This document shows, piece after piece, positions 38,181 to 49,526 of a stretch of 64,000 nucleotides of DNA. The stretch spans positions 185,899 to 249,898 of the forward strand of contig NW_027461524.1 of NCBI RefSeq assembly GCF_024713945.1, read 5' to 3'. How positions within the stretch are numbered: position 1 is the first letter of the stretch; each line of letters starts with the position of its first letter. A program made the position numbers and the translations under genes. Source of the stretch: Dermatophagoides farinae (lineage: Eukaryota; Arthropoda; Arachnida; Sarcoptiformes; Pyroglyphidae). The notes beneath the pieces are model-generated. The model was not told the origin of the DNA. It was given only the letters and a program-made list of their open reading frames with translations, and did not search any database.

Positions 38181-39629
38181 TCATTTTATTTTTGTAAACC
38201 CGATAAAGTCTTCAACAGACATTATTTTGATTCTCAGTCCAACTTTATCTCCATAAGTTACACGTTCATTTGATTTGTTTATAAAATATAAAAACTCTTG
38301 AATAGGTTTTTCAAGGTTGATGCATTCTGCTGAATCGGACTTTTTCAACTCAACCCCAATGCCTAGCAAACAGGAAAAGTTCCAGTTATTTAATATTATG
38401 TCAAACCAATGAGGAAAAGGTCGTAGTTCACATTTTTCATATTCTTCAATAGATTTGAATAAAAACCTAACTTTGGACTCGACCCAGCCTTGCCAATTGC
38501 TGTAAGATTGCTGGTCATCTGCATTAACGAAAATTGCCAAAATAATGTTGTATTTCTCCTCCAGACAAAAAGGTTTTACCAGTTTCATCCATCTATTAAC
38601 TGATTTGTCTGTTTTTAAAATCTCGTTTGCAAAAAGGAATTCTTGCTTGATGACTTGCATCGTTGTATGCGAAACATTGTGCGTGGTGTTCATTGATGGA
38701 AAAGCCGGAGTGATAATTGGCATTAGATGTGAGCAGTCGTTAGTGTTGATTCTAGGGTTCCACGATTGGTAATTTCTGAAACCGTACTCTTCAATCGAGT
38801 CTTCAATGGCAAAAATTTTAACAGCTTTTGGCCATTTCCAATCCGAATAAACTTCATAAAACTTTTCTAATAATCGATTAGGAAGCAAGTCTGGATTTAA
38901 CTGACAAATTTTCGTAATCAAAATCATCCAGGCAACGCCTCCAAAATAACCCATAACATTTGAGTAAATACCCCTGACTTTTGCCCAGTACTTTATAAAC
39001 CTAGCGACCGTGACGAAAGCGGCTTTGTTGGGTATTAAACGAAACATAACTTCATTTACACGGCAACCGTTTATCGACCTTGCAGATTTGTCATCTAAAA
39101 ACTTTAAAATATTGTTGTCCAAAATATTGTTAATGCTTACGTTTTGAAGCGCCAGACTGGCTAATAGTAAGTCAATGTCAATCCCGGAAAAAGTTAACTT
39201 CATTATTGGCGTGTAAGCATCTGGTAAACTTTTAATAAACGTAATCTCGTCAAAACGTTCAAGGTAATTTTTAAACTGTACGAAAAACTCGTGGCGAGTT
39301 ATGAAGTTAGGAACCACACAGAGCGCGTCTATATCGCTGTTAGGACTGATAATTCCAAGTCGATAAGAACCAAACGTAAATATCTTAGCGCTAAAGTGTT
39401 GTTTAACGGTTTCGGTACCTGTTAATTTTTCGTATCTTTCATTCACCCAATGTTTTAAAAGTTTATTTAACTTGATTAATACAGATCGACGTTCTTTGTA
39501 ACGAGCAACTGACTCATATAAATTTAATTTATACATAAACGCTTCTATTTTCTCAGTTTCTTCGATGTCATGACTAATACAAAGCTTATTCGACTCAACT
39601 ACGCGATTTGCTAACTCATTTTTTTTCAT
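38181..39629 (-). CDS. PAP: Poly(A) polymerase
   Basis: A 482-residue canonical poly(A) polymerase. The nucleotidyltransferase signature is FGSYRLGIISPNSDIDALCV, with catalytic Asp at about 99 and 101 and the third Asp at about 151 or 153 in GIDIDLLLA. The central domain follows (SINGCRVNEVMF, KYWAKVRGIYSNVMGYFGGVAWMI). The block after that is INTNDCSHLMPIITPAFPSMNTT, where the family has 'D..HLMPIITPAYP..NstyNVs'. The C-terminal RNA-binding domain is present. It polyadenylates mRNA after cleavage. The start is taken at the ATG at 39629, since the frame upstream begins at TTG. Confidence 0.95.
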   Translation of the reverse strand: MKKNELANRVVESNKLCISHDIEETEKIEAFMYKLNLYESVARYKERRSVLIKLNKLLKHWVNERYEKLTGTETVKQHFSAKIFTFGSYRLGIISPNSDIDALCVVPNFITRHEFFVQFKNYLERFDEITFIKSLPDAYTPIMKLTFSGIDIDLLLASLALQNVSINNILDNNILKFLDDKSARSINGCRVNEVMFRLIPNKAAFVTVARFIKYWAKVRGIYSNVMGYFGGVAWMILITKICQLNPDLLPNRLLEKFYEVYSDWKWPKAVKIFAIEDSIEEYGFRNYQSWNPRINTNDCSHLMPIITPAFPSMNTTHNVSHTTMQVIKQEFLFANEILKTDKSVNRWMKLVKPFCLEEKYNIILAIFVNADDQQSYSNWQGWVESKVRFLFKSIEEYEKCELRPFPHWFDIILNNWNFSCLLGIGVELKKSDSAECINLEKPIQEFLYFINKSNERVTYGDKVGLRIKIMSVEDFIGFTKIK

Positions 39630-39767
39630 AGTAGCATTTTCATTTCGTATACAGCAAAACAAATAGCTCTAATCGTATAAATCTCAATTTGACATTATGA
39701 TATTTATTTAAGCGTTCAAACACGTGCGAAGAATGTAAATGTTTCAAATAAAATTTTAATTAAGTAA

Positions 39768-40361
39768 TTATCTAATTATCGATTTTATCATGGGTTTTAA
39801 CTCATTGAAAAATTCGATTATTTTCGGAGTCAGTTCGAATTCGGTTTCCACTTCTTTATAATCGTTTGCATGTTGAGAAATTTGTTGCCATTCTTTTTGA
39901 GTTAGTTCTGGCGCTGAAAATCCTGCTTTGCAAGCATATTCATTGGTTTCTGTAATATATACGAGAGGTTCACATTCATAATCATTAGAATCGCTAGTTT
40001 TCATTTTACAGCAGTTTTGCAATCCACATGGGTACGGTTTACGTTGGCAAACGTTGCGTATTTCGCATGAATTTTGTTGTTGGTTATATATGTAATCGTC
40101 TGGGCATATGCATTTAAAACTCCCAAAGCTATTTTCACAAACTGCCTTATCTGGGCAAATGTTTTTATCTAAGCATTCGTTAATGTCAATGCATGTTTCT
40201 TTAGTTTCGTTGGGATAAAAACCAGGTTTACAAATACAGATATTTAAGCCACTAACTGTAGCAAGATCTGAGTTGTTCTTGTTACAAATCTTGCTATAAT
40301 TAACAACTTCCGAAGAGTGCACTATGAAGCATGCAAAGGTTACAATAAAACTCAACATCAT
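39768..40361 (-). CDS. Secreted EGF-like domain protein
   Basis: A 197-residue secreted protein. Signal peptide at residues 1-16 (MLSFIVTFACFIVHS). Two EGF-like modules follow. The second is a calcium-binding type beginning DINECLDKNICPDKAVCENSF and closing GSFKCICPDD. A further Cys-rich segment (about 100-150) has a CC pair. The C-terminus is Cys-free and charged. No anchor is seen. In apicomplexans such proteins are found on or around gamete, oocyst or invasive stages; its role here is an inference. Confidence 0.8.
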   Translation of the reverse strand: MMLSFIVTFACFIVHSSEVVNYSKICNKNNSDLATVSGLNICICKPGFYPNETKETCIDINECLDKNICPDKAVCENSFGSFKCICPDDYIYNQQQNSCEIRNVCQRKPYPCGLQNCCKMKTSDSNDYECEPLVYITETNEYACKAGFSAPELTQKEWQQISQHANDYKEVETEFELTPKIIEFFNELKPMIKSIIR

Positions 40362-40461
40362 TTAAATTGCACACCATTTTTAGATAAATATTATTTTTGG
40401 GTGCGAATTATAAAAAATCTCCTCGAGACGTGTATTGCACCTATTAAAAAAGTTAAGCAAA

Positions 40462-41175
40462 ATGACTGATTATTATCCAGACTCTAATAACACCGGAAAA
40501 ACTTACCATGTTGTTAAAGGATCAATGGAATCCTTAGCTCTCAATGGTTTTGCGATCGCTACGCTTATGGATGCCTGCATAAAGCTATCCAACGGTAAAG
40601 CGTTCTCACAAGTTGGAGCTGTTGGAGTAATTATAATCTTTGGTGGTATCTTACAGTTCATTGGAGGTATTTATGAATTTTATCATAACAGGTGTATTTC
40701 TGGAGGATTATTTATTCTGTTCTCATTATTTTGGATTATGAGACTAACATTAGACTCTACTTTGATTCCATATTGGTTTATCAATCCAGTCTACTTAGGC
40801 GAAGACACCAACAACAACAGAAGCATTACTGATTCAAGCGATGAACCATTAGCATTTAACCACTTTAATGGATTTTTCCATCTATTATTTTTAGTTATTA
40901 TTCTTCCTTATTTATTAGTTCAACTCAGACGAAAAGAATGGATAATGCTTACAACTGTAGTCTGTGTTACTGTAGTTTTACTTTTATCAGCCATCAGTGG
41001 TCTGTGTAACTTAAAAAACTTAAGAGTTGCTATTGGTGCCTTTGAACTTATAGCCGCCCTACTCGCCCAATTCGTTGCTACTGTTGATGTATTTGATCTA
41101 GGTGGTTTATCTTCATGGACTAAAATTATAAGATTCTACGGTAAATCTAACTCAACAAGAGATACAGCTTTATAA
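40462..41175 (+). CDS. GPR1/FUN34/YaaH family membrane transporter
   Basis: A 237-residue polytopic protein with about six hydrophobic segments. The most telling part is IIIFGGILQFIGGIYEFYHNRCISGGLFILFSLFWI, read as two short pieces around 'GG..Q...G..EF' and 'FWI', the family's second and third helices. The N-terminal SLALNGFAIATLMDA takes the place of the 'NP.pLGL..FG' start. These proteins carry acetate or related small acids. The family's N-terminal proline is not evident. Start is the ATG at 40462, because the 5' part begins at TTG. Confidence 0.78.
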   Translation: MTDYYPDSNNTGKTYHVVKGSMESLALNGFAIATLMDACIKLSNGKAFSQVGAVGVIIIFGGILQFIGGIYEFYHNRCISGGLFILFSLFWIMRLTLDSTLIPYWFINPVYLGEDTNNNRSITDSSDEPLAFNHFNGFFHLLFLVIILPYLLVQLRRKEWIMLTTVVCVTVVLLLSAISGLCNLKNLRVAIGAFELIAALLAQFVATVDVFDLGGLSSWTKIIRFYGKSNSTRDTAL

Positions 41176-41260
41176 TCTAGTGTTAAATATAATAATCTTA
41201 TCTAATTAATTTATAGCTTTTTTCTCAGTAGATAATATTATACTAAAATAATTTTCATTA

Positions 41261-41688
41261 ATGAAAAAACTATTTCCTTTCGCCTATTATTGTTCGTTTT
41301 TTTTCACTAATGATAGTCACATTACATACAATATAAAGGTCATGTATGTATTTAGTTTTTGATTTGTTTTTTTAGATTACCTAAAGCGCAGCTTTGTAAC
41401 TTGGAACCTGTCATTTATTTTTCTTCCGACAAAAAAACAAGCTTTCTGTACCACAGCATCAATATTCTGTTTCCAATATGTAAAGATACACAAAGCAAAA
41501 TTTATGAACTTATTTTAGATATGTATAAGCCTATTATTAAAACCACAAAAGTAATTACAAAATTAGATACAATTGATAACAATTCTAAAGAACAACTTTT
41601 TGATATAACGCTAACTCTTCAAAACCTGGCTTATGAAAATGAGTTAGATTACTTGCAGACTTCAAGTTGCATTCAAGAGAACGATTAA
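41261..41688 (+). CDS. Hypothetical protein, two exons, 131 aa
   Basis: Exons 41261-41343 and 41376-41688 joined by a 32-nt intron (GTATGT...TTTTTTTAG, phase 2). Without the intron the frame begins at TTG and has no ATG. With it, an ATG-started exon of 27 codons supplies the start and gives a hydrophobic N-terminus (LFPFAYYCSFFF) that may be a short signal or anchor. The rest is soluble. Not recognised. The total of 396 coding nt divides by 3. Confidence 0.55.
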
Positions 41689-41755
41689 TAAAAAAAATAC
41701 AGAAAAAAAGATTACCGACAATATTATTTGCGAAAATAACTAAATTAATAGGATT

Positions 41756-43016
41756 ATGTTGTCGATTAAGTCTAAAATTAGCTATATAATCGGCCATCTA
41801 TCAATATATTCAAAAAATTCACCTTTAACTTATGTAGCTAAGCGATGGTTTCAGACATTTTGTTGTAAGTTTAAAACGAAGCATCGATTTTTTAACAGGG
41901 TCAATAATAGTACTAGTTCATCTTCAGAGCGCAAGAATACGTAAACAAGATACTTTGGCAGAACTACATGTTTCCAAATGTACTACTATCAATCCTTGTC
42001 ATTTTGCGTTGATTGCAGATTTAGATCAAGGTAGTAGAAGAATAAATGAATCTGGCGACGTGTATTTTGAAAGCAGAATTATGCTTGGCAGTCTCATTAT
42101 CGATGAAAACAATATTAAGCATGTTTCAATTAATATGTATGTTGACGCACCTGTCATCGGCAGTATTGCTTACCAAGGCCGAGGCATGGAACTGAGTGAA
42201 TTGTTAATGTGGCAGTCAAAATTGTATGCTTTCGATGACCGTTCCGGAATTGTGTACGAGCTGTTACTAGAAAATAATAATGCTGTCGGCAAATTACCGG
42301 CTTTTATCAAGCGAGCAAGAAAATCTAACAAAAATATTCAAAGCGATATAAAGTGGAATGACATTAAATTTACGGTTATTCCAAGATACATCATCACGGA
42401 GTCGTCTACTTCACAAAAAGGTATGAAAATCGAATGGGCTACTATCTTCGGAAACGATATGTTCATAGGCAGTTTCGGAAAAGAATTTACGATGGAAGAA
42501 GGAGGAAAGATATTAAGCGAAGACAACATGCTTGTGGTAAAAATTTCTGAAGCAACAGACAGGTTAGAACGCTTAGATTGGACCAATACATACGAGAAAA
42601 TAAGAGCCGCCGTCAATGCTTTATCACCTGGATACATCATTCACGAAGCAGTTTTGTATAGACAGTCATCTGAAGAGTGGTATTTTTTGCCTCGCAGAAT
42701 TTCGACTGAACTGTATAACGTGCGCAACGACACTTTTAAAGGCGCCAATAAAATAATAATTTTGGACAAACATCAACAAACTCGTGTGGTTACTATTCCT
42801 TTCAATTCAAAATGCAAGATGCGAGGCTTCAGTAGCGCAAAATTTGTTCCTGGCTCCAAAGAAAAACTAATTATCGCTTTACGCTCAGTAGAAAATGAGG
42901 AGACAGCGATTTTCCAAACTTATTTATCTATCTTTTCAATTAATGGAGAAATTCTTTTAGACGAAGTTCTAGTAAGCGACAAATATAAATTCGAAGGTAT
43001 AGAATTTATTATGTAA
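41756..43016 (+). CDS. Membrane-anchored apyrase (CANT1 family)
   Basis: A 408-residue calcium-activated nucleotidase of the apyrase/CANT1 family, which hydrolyses nucleoside di- and triphosphates, typically in the Golgi lumen or outside the cell. Two exons, 41756-41864 and 41899-43016, flank a 34-nt intron (GTAAGT...ACAG, phase 1). Exon 1 plus the start of exon 2 supplies a type II anchor: basic residues AKR, then a hydrophobic run about WSIIVLVHL. Family marks include ALIADLDQGS, GMELSELLMWQSKLYAFDDRSG, GMKIEWATIFGNDMFIGSFGKEF, YFLPRRIS and the C-terminal KYEGIEF-like end. Without the intron the protein would begin at a TTG with no anchor. Confidence 0.85.
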
Positions 43017-43072
43017 ATGGTTTCTACGCGCTCTAACTATTCAAACTAAAGATGAGTTTCTAATAAAACTTA

Positions 43073-43471
43073 CTAATTTAACAATTTACTAAAATTAACA
43101 CTGCCGTCTTCTGAGAATTCGTAAGCTAAACTTGAAAATTCAGTTTCATTTAACGTTTCACCAATAGTTGTCAGTAAATTTTTGAGTATTATCCAATCAA
43201 TGTAACCGTTCTTATTGGATTTGCCGTCAAACAAACCAAATTTCATGAAACAAGAAAGCATGAAGTTAGTGTCATCAGCTTGGTTCAGGCTGTATTTATT
43301 ATGCCACTCTAAAAACTGATCAAAATAAACTTTCCCGTTGACACGTTCAAGGAGAATTTCAATATCAGCATTCGAAGGTGATCCGCCGTAGATTCGAGAC
43401 AAACGTACAGCTTCTTCAACTGTTAAAGGTCTAGTATTTTTGTAATAAGCTTTAATATTCAAGTTATTCAT
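43073..43471 (-). CDS. EF-hand protein, myosin-light-chain/calmodulin-like
   Basis: A 132-residue EF-hand protein. The C-terminal pair is recognisable: CFMKFGLFDGKSNKNGYIDW, then a helix LTTIGETLNETEFSSLA, then EFSEDGSVNFSKLL. These correspond to the third and fourth hands of calmodulin. The loops have lost several calcium ligands, and the first hands are reduced. This fits myosin light chains of the apicomplexan glideosome (MTIP/ELC-like), but nothing in the sequence distinguishes it from other calmodulin-like proteins. Confidence 0.72.
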   Translation of the reverse strand: MNNLNIKAYYKNTRPLTVEEAVRLSRIYGGSPSNADIEILLERVNGKVYFDQFLEWHNKYSLNQADDTNFMLSCFMKFGLFDGKSNKNGYIDWIILKNLLTTIGETLNETEFSSLAYEFSEDGSVNFSKLLN

Positions 43472-43564
43472 TTATCAATCAAAATAAATAGCTGTTAAAT
43501 AGATGTAATGTAAATTATAAATGTATTTAATTAAATCGTGGAAATATACAAACATTATACGAAG

Positions 43565-46500
43565 TTATTTGTTGTTGAGCTGGAATGTCTCTAATGATTT
43601 TTCAACGTAAATCAGGTCAGATAACTTGCCAATGTCGTTGATGTGTTTTTGACCCATTTCACAATATTTAGTGAACGAAACATTTTCGTTTAGATAATCA
43701 AATATAAAAGATCTCGTTAAATTTTTATCATCATGTATTTTTTCTGAAACTTCAAAACTTTCATTAGGTTCGTCGAAATTAGAAAATAAATTTTTCGTTT
43801 CTTCTAAGCTAACAAATATATTAGAATGCTCGTGATAAAGCATTGAAAATCCTTGTAGATTTAAAAAATTTACAACACTATTAATTGTAGCGATTTCTGT
43901 TGAAGCCAGGTTTGTTAACTGAGGTACTCGTATTTGGTCAGTATTTCTTAATATGTTGGGTTCAGGCCTTCTCCACATATTGGTACCTTCGACATTCTTT
44001 ATTGCTGGCCAAAGCTGAAAGAGTGAAAATGTATCATAAGAATCATTTAAAATAGGTAATGAATTGTTTAGTGTTTCCTTCTCGTTTGTAATAAGTTTAG
44101 CTTTTTTAGAAGAGTTTGACAAGTTAATCAGACTATGTAAGAAAAAATCAACAGTTTTGGAGCATGGATTTCTCGGTAATTCTGTTTCAAGCCTACAACG
44201 ATCGATGTATGGCAAGCTCGACAAATAAGATTCGATATCGAATTCTTCTGCAACCATAAAAGCTGGCAAATTGTTTAAATTAGCTTCAATGTTGGAATTT
44301 CCTTTGTGCTCCACATGCTCATCCTCGTAAGCAATTAATTTATCGTGCTCTTCTGTGTTGTTTACATTAATGTCTTCGAAAAAAGGGTGCTGGTACTTAC
44401 TCTCAGCAAGATTAAGTTTATTATTAGCGTATTGTTGATTCTCAAGGAAAAATTCTTGTGCTTCGATACAGCCTAAAACGTACAAACCATACTTTTTAAG
44501 AAATACTGCGGCAGCGAAATGATTGTCGTAGAAAGCGTCCTCCACGTTAAGGTCTTCTGGTAACGAAGACCATAAAGAAATAAACAAATCTTCAACACAA
44601 GGGTCACAGTTTGATAGTATTTGTTTTAACGTAGATACGGTTATTTGCTCCGCTTCAGTGTAGCCAAAAGTCGATGTGGCATTAGTCATCCCACTGCATT
44701 GGAACCTGTAAAAAGCAGTTACGATGCGTTCTAGCAACCGAGAATGACTAAATATTTTTTCAAGGCGCTCATCAGTTAAGTCGATAAGTTGTGACTGCGG
44801 CTCCACGTCTGAATTAACTGGTAATACTTGCAAACAGAACTTTAACTGTGGAGTAAAATCAATAAGATCTGATTTTTCAATTGCAATTAAATTACAATAT
44901 TTTATTAGTTCACTTCTAAGTTCCTTCCATAACAACGCGGCGAATTTACAACGCAATTTTGGCCAATCGCAGGTCGTTGCATAAGTTATATCAAAAAAAG
45001 GCGTAAGATTAGCTAAAGTCTGCCATAGTATGACTATTATTACTTGTCGTACACTTATAATAATGTAATTTGTATAAACTGAACTTGTGTCAATTAATTT
45101 TAAGTTCTCATGTAAATGCCATTTAAAACGAGATTCGATTTCGACGCGAACAGCTTGTAAAGCACTCGCAGCAAATGGAAGGATGTGAATATCGTCTATT
45201 TCATGGAGATACTTTTGTGTTTGAATGTTTTTATAGTGGTTTTCCGAAGTATAGTTTGAATTAGCATCATCTTGAAAGTTATTTGCGTTTTGTTCTGATG
45301 CGCGATTTCCATTTATGTTTTGAACATCAAGTAGTTTTAATTTTGCTAATACTCTTTCGGCTTTGATTCGGCATTCTTCAAACCAATGAGTAATACGAAC
45401 TTGTACTTCAGGGTTCGGTACATGGCGGCTTTCAAGGCCATGTGAATCTCCGACTTTGCATTCCGTAGAAGGTTCATTATCTTGCTGCTTATTATCGTTG
45501 ATCACAGTATTTATGTCAGACTGTACGGGTTCGACTTCTTTTGACAAATATTGACTTAAAGCTTGCAAAATTGAATCAGGCTCCTGGTAAATTTTGTTTA
45601 TAAACGACAAAGTTTCACTATTATCCATATTTATACAGGAATTGTAATAAAGTGAATGAAAATCGTAATAGCCTAAACAAAATAATGAAGTTTTTACATG
45701 TTTAATCTTGCATATTTTTTCGTAAACTCGAATCCGAGCCGACACAAAGTTACATTTGCTTATTCGAACCATAGAAATAGATTCCATTGTTGAATCATCT
45801 TGATGTACTAATATAGCATTATTATTAACGAGATATAACTCAATGTAAACGGCTGCACATTTGATAAAAGAATCGAATAATGTATTGAACTTAGCGAAAA
45901 AATTTTCTGCCACCCGGTAATCATTCATCATGGTATTCAAAGTCTCAAAATTAAAAATCTCGTCCTGGCAAATACCTGATAAAATGAATCTAAATATCAA
46001 CTCACTAAGTACTCCTAACAGTAAGTCAAAAACTTGTGGATATATACTTATACGCTCGATGAAATCTGGGTAATTAGGCCCATAAATGTCAGAGTAGTTT
46101 TCATCTGAAGCGAAATAAGATTGTTTAGTCTTCTCATCTAAATATTTCTGAAATATTTCGAACAGTTTAGTGTTTCTATAAAATAACGAAAGATAAATAA
46201 TAACTAATCTAAGTATAAATTTAACGCGACAGTAAAGTGGAATTTTTGACTCGCTTGTTTGTATGTCCTGCAAAGACGGTAAGATAGCATCGTCACAATT
46301 AATATCAACCTCCATCAAATAATGTAGATTAAAAAAGCAAATAAACGAAGCTAAACAATCAAATGACCAAACAAGTTTGTCTGAGACTATTGCCGTGAGC
46401 TTATCACTTAAAATCAACCGTTGGAGAAATGATTTAGAAGTTTCACGTTGATTTAAAAAATAGTTAGATAAACTTATAGGTTCATTAGAAAGTGAAATCT

Positions 46501-48027
46501 GATTCGCAATTTTTATTAGTAAATCGTTTGATCGAGGTTGAAAAAAAATTTCGATATACTTTTTCAAAGAAATGAACATGTTCAAATTGAAATTATCTTG
46601 AATATTAGTAGGAATACAATTATAAACAAAAACTACCAAAAGGTCGCTTAACTTAGTATCTTTCCAGTTTACCAAGCAATTGGCTTGACAATTTTCATTG
46701 TTTATAACTTTTGAACATTCGTGAAAATAAAGTAATCGAACAAAGTTTAATATTACGTCTTGAAAACTTTTAAGACTTAAGTTTGCTGGATTTAAACATA
46801 GAAGTTTAAATAACATGTTTTTCAGCAATGAGAAATCCAATTCGTTAAATAATGCACTGGTAATTTTTTCTGTTATGTGAACAATATTAGTAATTCCTTG
46901 GCTAATGTATTCGTTGATAATACAGGAAAAATAAAACAAAACATCAGCAAATAATGATCCTCGAACATCTGATACAACAGAATGTGATTTTACACTTTGA
47001 TTAAAGTACATCGAAAGCAATATCTTTTCAGAAAACGTCAGATATTCAGCTTGAAGGACCAATATAGGAATTTTAATTTTGTAGTTGTTTTTAGTTTCTT
47101 GTAAATTTTCTAATAACTTCGACAAAGCACACCAACGGGCCCAACCACTCAAACAAGTAATAGGTTCTGTTTGGGATGTTTGATTAACTAAAAATAAAGT
47201 AGTATTTAAATTGGTTGTCCTCGCGAAATACATATAATCTGGATTTTCTAAATAAATATTTACAAACTGAGTAAATTTATTATAACTCGGATGTATAAAC
47301 TCAATACCTGATTGCATTATAGTCGAACTTTTCTCGTGATATTGTTTAGCGGTGTCACTTTGGTAATTAACAATATTCATTGATAATCCATCTACAATTC
47401 TGTTGTACCCTGCTTCACTTTGTTCATATAATTCACTTTCAACCTTTAACATGATTTCTTCTTTTGTTTTTTGATCATTCTGAATGTCGTTTATGTAATT
47501 ATGAGCGTATTGCTCGTTGTTTTTGTGGGTCAAACCTGAATAATTTGAGTCAAAGAAAAAATCGTTTCGGTTGTTCTGTGTTTTACTTTCCATTTTATTG
47601 TCATACCCTGATAAGCTTTCGTAAAAATTACTGTTTTTCGTATTAATGTAAGAACCAGAATTAAAATACTGATCAATTGAACAGGATTTTGATAAATCAT
47701 CTTTTAGCAATTCGTACATTCTGCTAACATATGCTACAGATGACAAACGATGCATCTTAGCCCGTTTTACCTTTTTAATTACATCTGGATTCATGTTGAA
47801 CACATTTACTGCTAAAAATAAATTATCTTCTCTCGGTTGAATTCCTGACGCTTTTCGTAGTAGTTGACATATTCTGCTTTCAATCCTAAACAAATGTTTC
47901 AAACGCTTGCAACTTACTTGGCGACATAAGTTTCAGTTCTGTAAGACTGAAAAATGACCAACGGCCAATTTACACTAGATAACAAATAAGGAGAAGATTG
48001 ATCATGCGTTTGCGTCTCTGATTCCAT
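43565..48027 (-). CDS. Very large hypothetical protein, two exons, 1476 aa
   Basis: A 1476-residue protein, exons 48027-47918 and 47885-43565, with a 32-nt intron (GTAAGT...TTTAG, phase 2). Exon 1 supplies the ATG and 36 codons; exon 2 alone would begin at TTG. The junction gives a continuous, well-formed helix (TYVAKIESRICQLLRKASG). The remainder is soluble and mostly helical with Asn-rich linkers. I see no repeats, membrane segments or catalytic motif, so it looks like a large helical scaffold. The total coding length, 4431 nt, divides by 3. Not recognised. Confidence 0.7.
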
Positions 48028-48177
48028 TATTTATAGAATATCATAGTTGTTGTCTGTTTCTAAATATTCAAATTACATAAGTAATTAATTTTAAATTGAG
48101 TAAAATATATAAAAATTATGATTTTCAATTTTATTACGAATTTAATTAATTTTACAATTACTTAAGATACTCATGAA

Positions 48178-48748
48178 ATGAGAAATTCAAATTACATAAA
48201 CACTAGACTTCTAAAAAAAGTAAACCTATCATTTCATCATAAAAAAAATTTTGAAAGACAACTGTTAATTATCCATAAATATCAGCTTAGTTCTGACGAA
48301 ATTTATTTTAAGTAAGTTTAAAATCAAATTGATATTTAGGTATGCTAAAATAGTTAATTTGATACAGAAGCTAGCTAGTACTTTGTCTGATTTACCTGAT
48401 TCCTCTGATATAAAAAAAAAAATTACGGAAAGCTTAATATTTATAATTCAAAGATTTGGTTTTTATAGTGAAAACTTAGATCTTGAAAAGCTTGCTAAAT
48501 TCAGTATCTCACAGCTTTGTCGACGCAGATTACTTTATTTAGTTAAGAAAAATGGAATGGCGCCGCATCTTTCTCACGCCAAGGCTATAATAAAACATGG
48601 GCATGTGTCTATAAATAACACTGTAGTGACTAATCCAGAACTATTAGTAACACTTGATCAAGAAAATCAAATTTCATGGTCTATTAGTAGTAAGTATCGC
48701 ACAATAATTTCTCGTTTTGCTAATAAAATTGATGATTTTGATGAGTAA
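48178..48748 (+). CDS. IMP3: U3 snoRNP protein IMP3, two exons
   Basis: A 180-residue protein equivalent to IMP3, which holds U3 snoRNA on pre-18S rRNA. Exon 1 (48178-48311) and exon 2 (48340-48748) flank a 28-nt intron (GTAAGT...TTTAG, phase 2). This intron is the best supported in the window, because both sides match the family: exon 1 gives LLKKVNLSF and QLLIIHKYQLSSDEI, exon 2 starts KYAKIVNLIQKLASTLSDLPD. The S4 RNA-binding domain spans about 105-165 (SQLCRRRLLYLVKKNGMAPHL, IKHGHVSINNTVV). The end, ISRFANKIDDFDE, matches the family terminus. Human IMP3 has 184 residues, so length agrees. Confidence 0.92.
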
Positions 48749-48766
48749 TAATTAACTAGTTTCAAA

Positions 48767-48910
48767 CTATTTTTTTTCTTTGTGAATTATTTTTTTTTTA
48801 TAATTTTGACTAATTTCTATATTTCGAACTAACACGTATTTTTCTTCTCTAGTTTTCAAATGATTTAAACAGGTTTTACACTGCTCGAATTTGTCTTTTT
48901 TTACATCCAT
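48767..48910 (-). CDS. Small CxxC protein, 47 aa
   Basis: A 47-codon ATG-to-TAG frame, shorter than typical gene-calling cut-offs. It has a CKTC (CxxC) motif at residues 11-14, is strongly basic (KKD near the start, KKKIIHKEKK at the end), and has no poly-A artefact in the first 40 residues. Its stop lies 18 bp from that of IMP3. It might be a tiny zinc-binding or ribosome-associated protein, or the first exon of a spliced gene. Confidence 0.45.
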   Translation of the reverse strand: MDVKKDKFEQCKTCLNHLKTREEKYVLVRNIEISQNYKKKIIHKEKK

Positions 48911-49526
48911 TTCGACTATAAATTGATAAATGAAAAATCAAATTTATTATAAAATATAAATATATATTTACATTTGCGAGCTAATATATTATACATCAAT
49001 TTTTTAAACAACTATTTTTACTTTGTTTTAAACTGCTTAACTTATTATACCATCATAAACAATACTAATAAATGTATCATAAAGCAATGTGTCGTTTTAT
49101 TATTTGTCTATAGTAATATATATTTTTATGTCGTCTTGGTTGTAAAAATTAAATCGTATAGTTTCAGTGGATCGTCTACTAAGTCGATTAATATATGCTG
49201 ATTTTTCTGCCAAATATCATGAAACTATTGATATCATCAATCTAATTTTAATAGAAATTCTGGTTAATAGCCAAACTATTTTTGATGGTAGATAAAACTC
49301 GCCAGATTAGTGTCTTTCTGATTAAGGCAAGGTGTTATATTTATTTTTAATGTCAAACTATTGATGTATATTGTGAGGTTTATTGTAACAAATACGTTGC
49401 AGATATTTTTCGTCTATATATACATGTATAAAATTTAATTCCTCAATTTATTTCTTGTTTCTTATAAAATAAGAAGATAACAAATTATTTTCTGAGATAA
49501 CAAAAGTTATAATATAAATTAAACAA
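48911..49526. other. AT-rich intergenic, about 615 bp
   Basis: Clearly more AT-rich than the region left of 48 kb. A 75-codon plus-strand frame here starts at TTG and is mostly Tyr, Ile and Asn, which I judge to be spurious. I see no RNA gene. Confidence 0.45.

Noticed and set aside
48974-49201. 75-codon plus-strand frame
   Set aside because: Begins at TTG, no ATG before the end, and is made of Tyr, Ile, Asn and Phe as expected from random AT-rich DNA.
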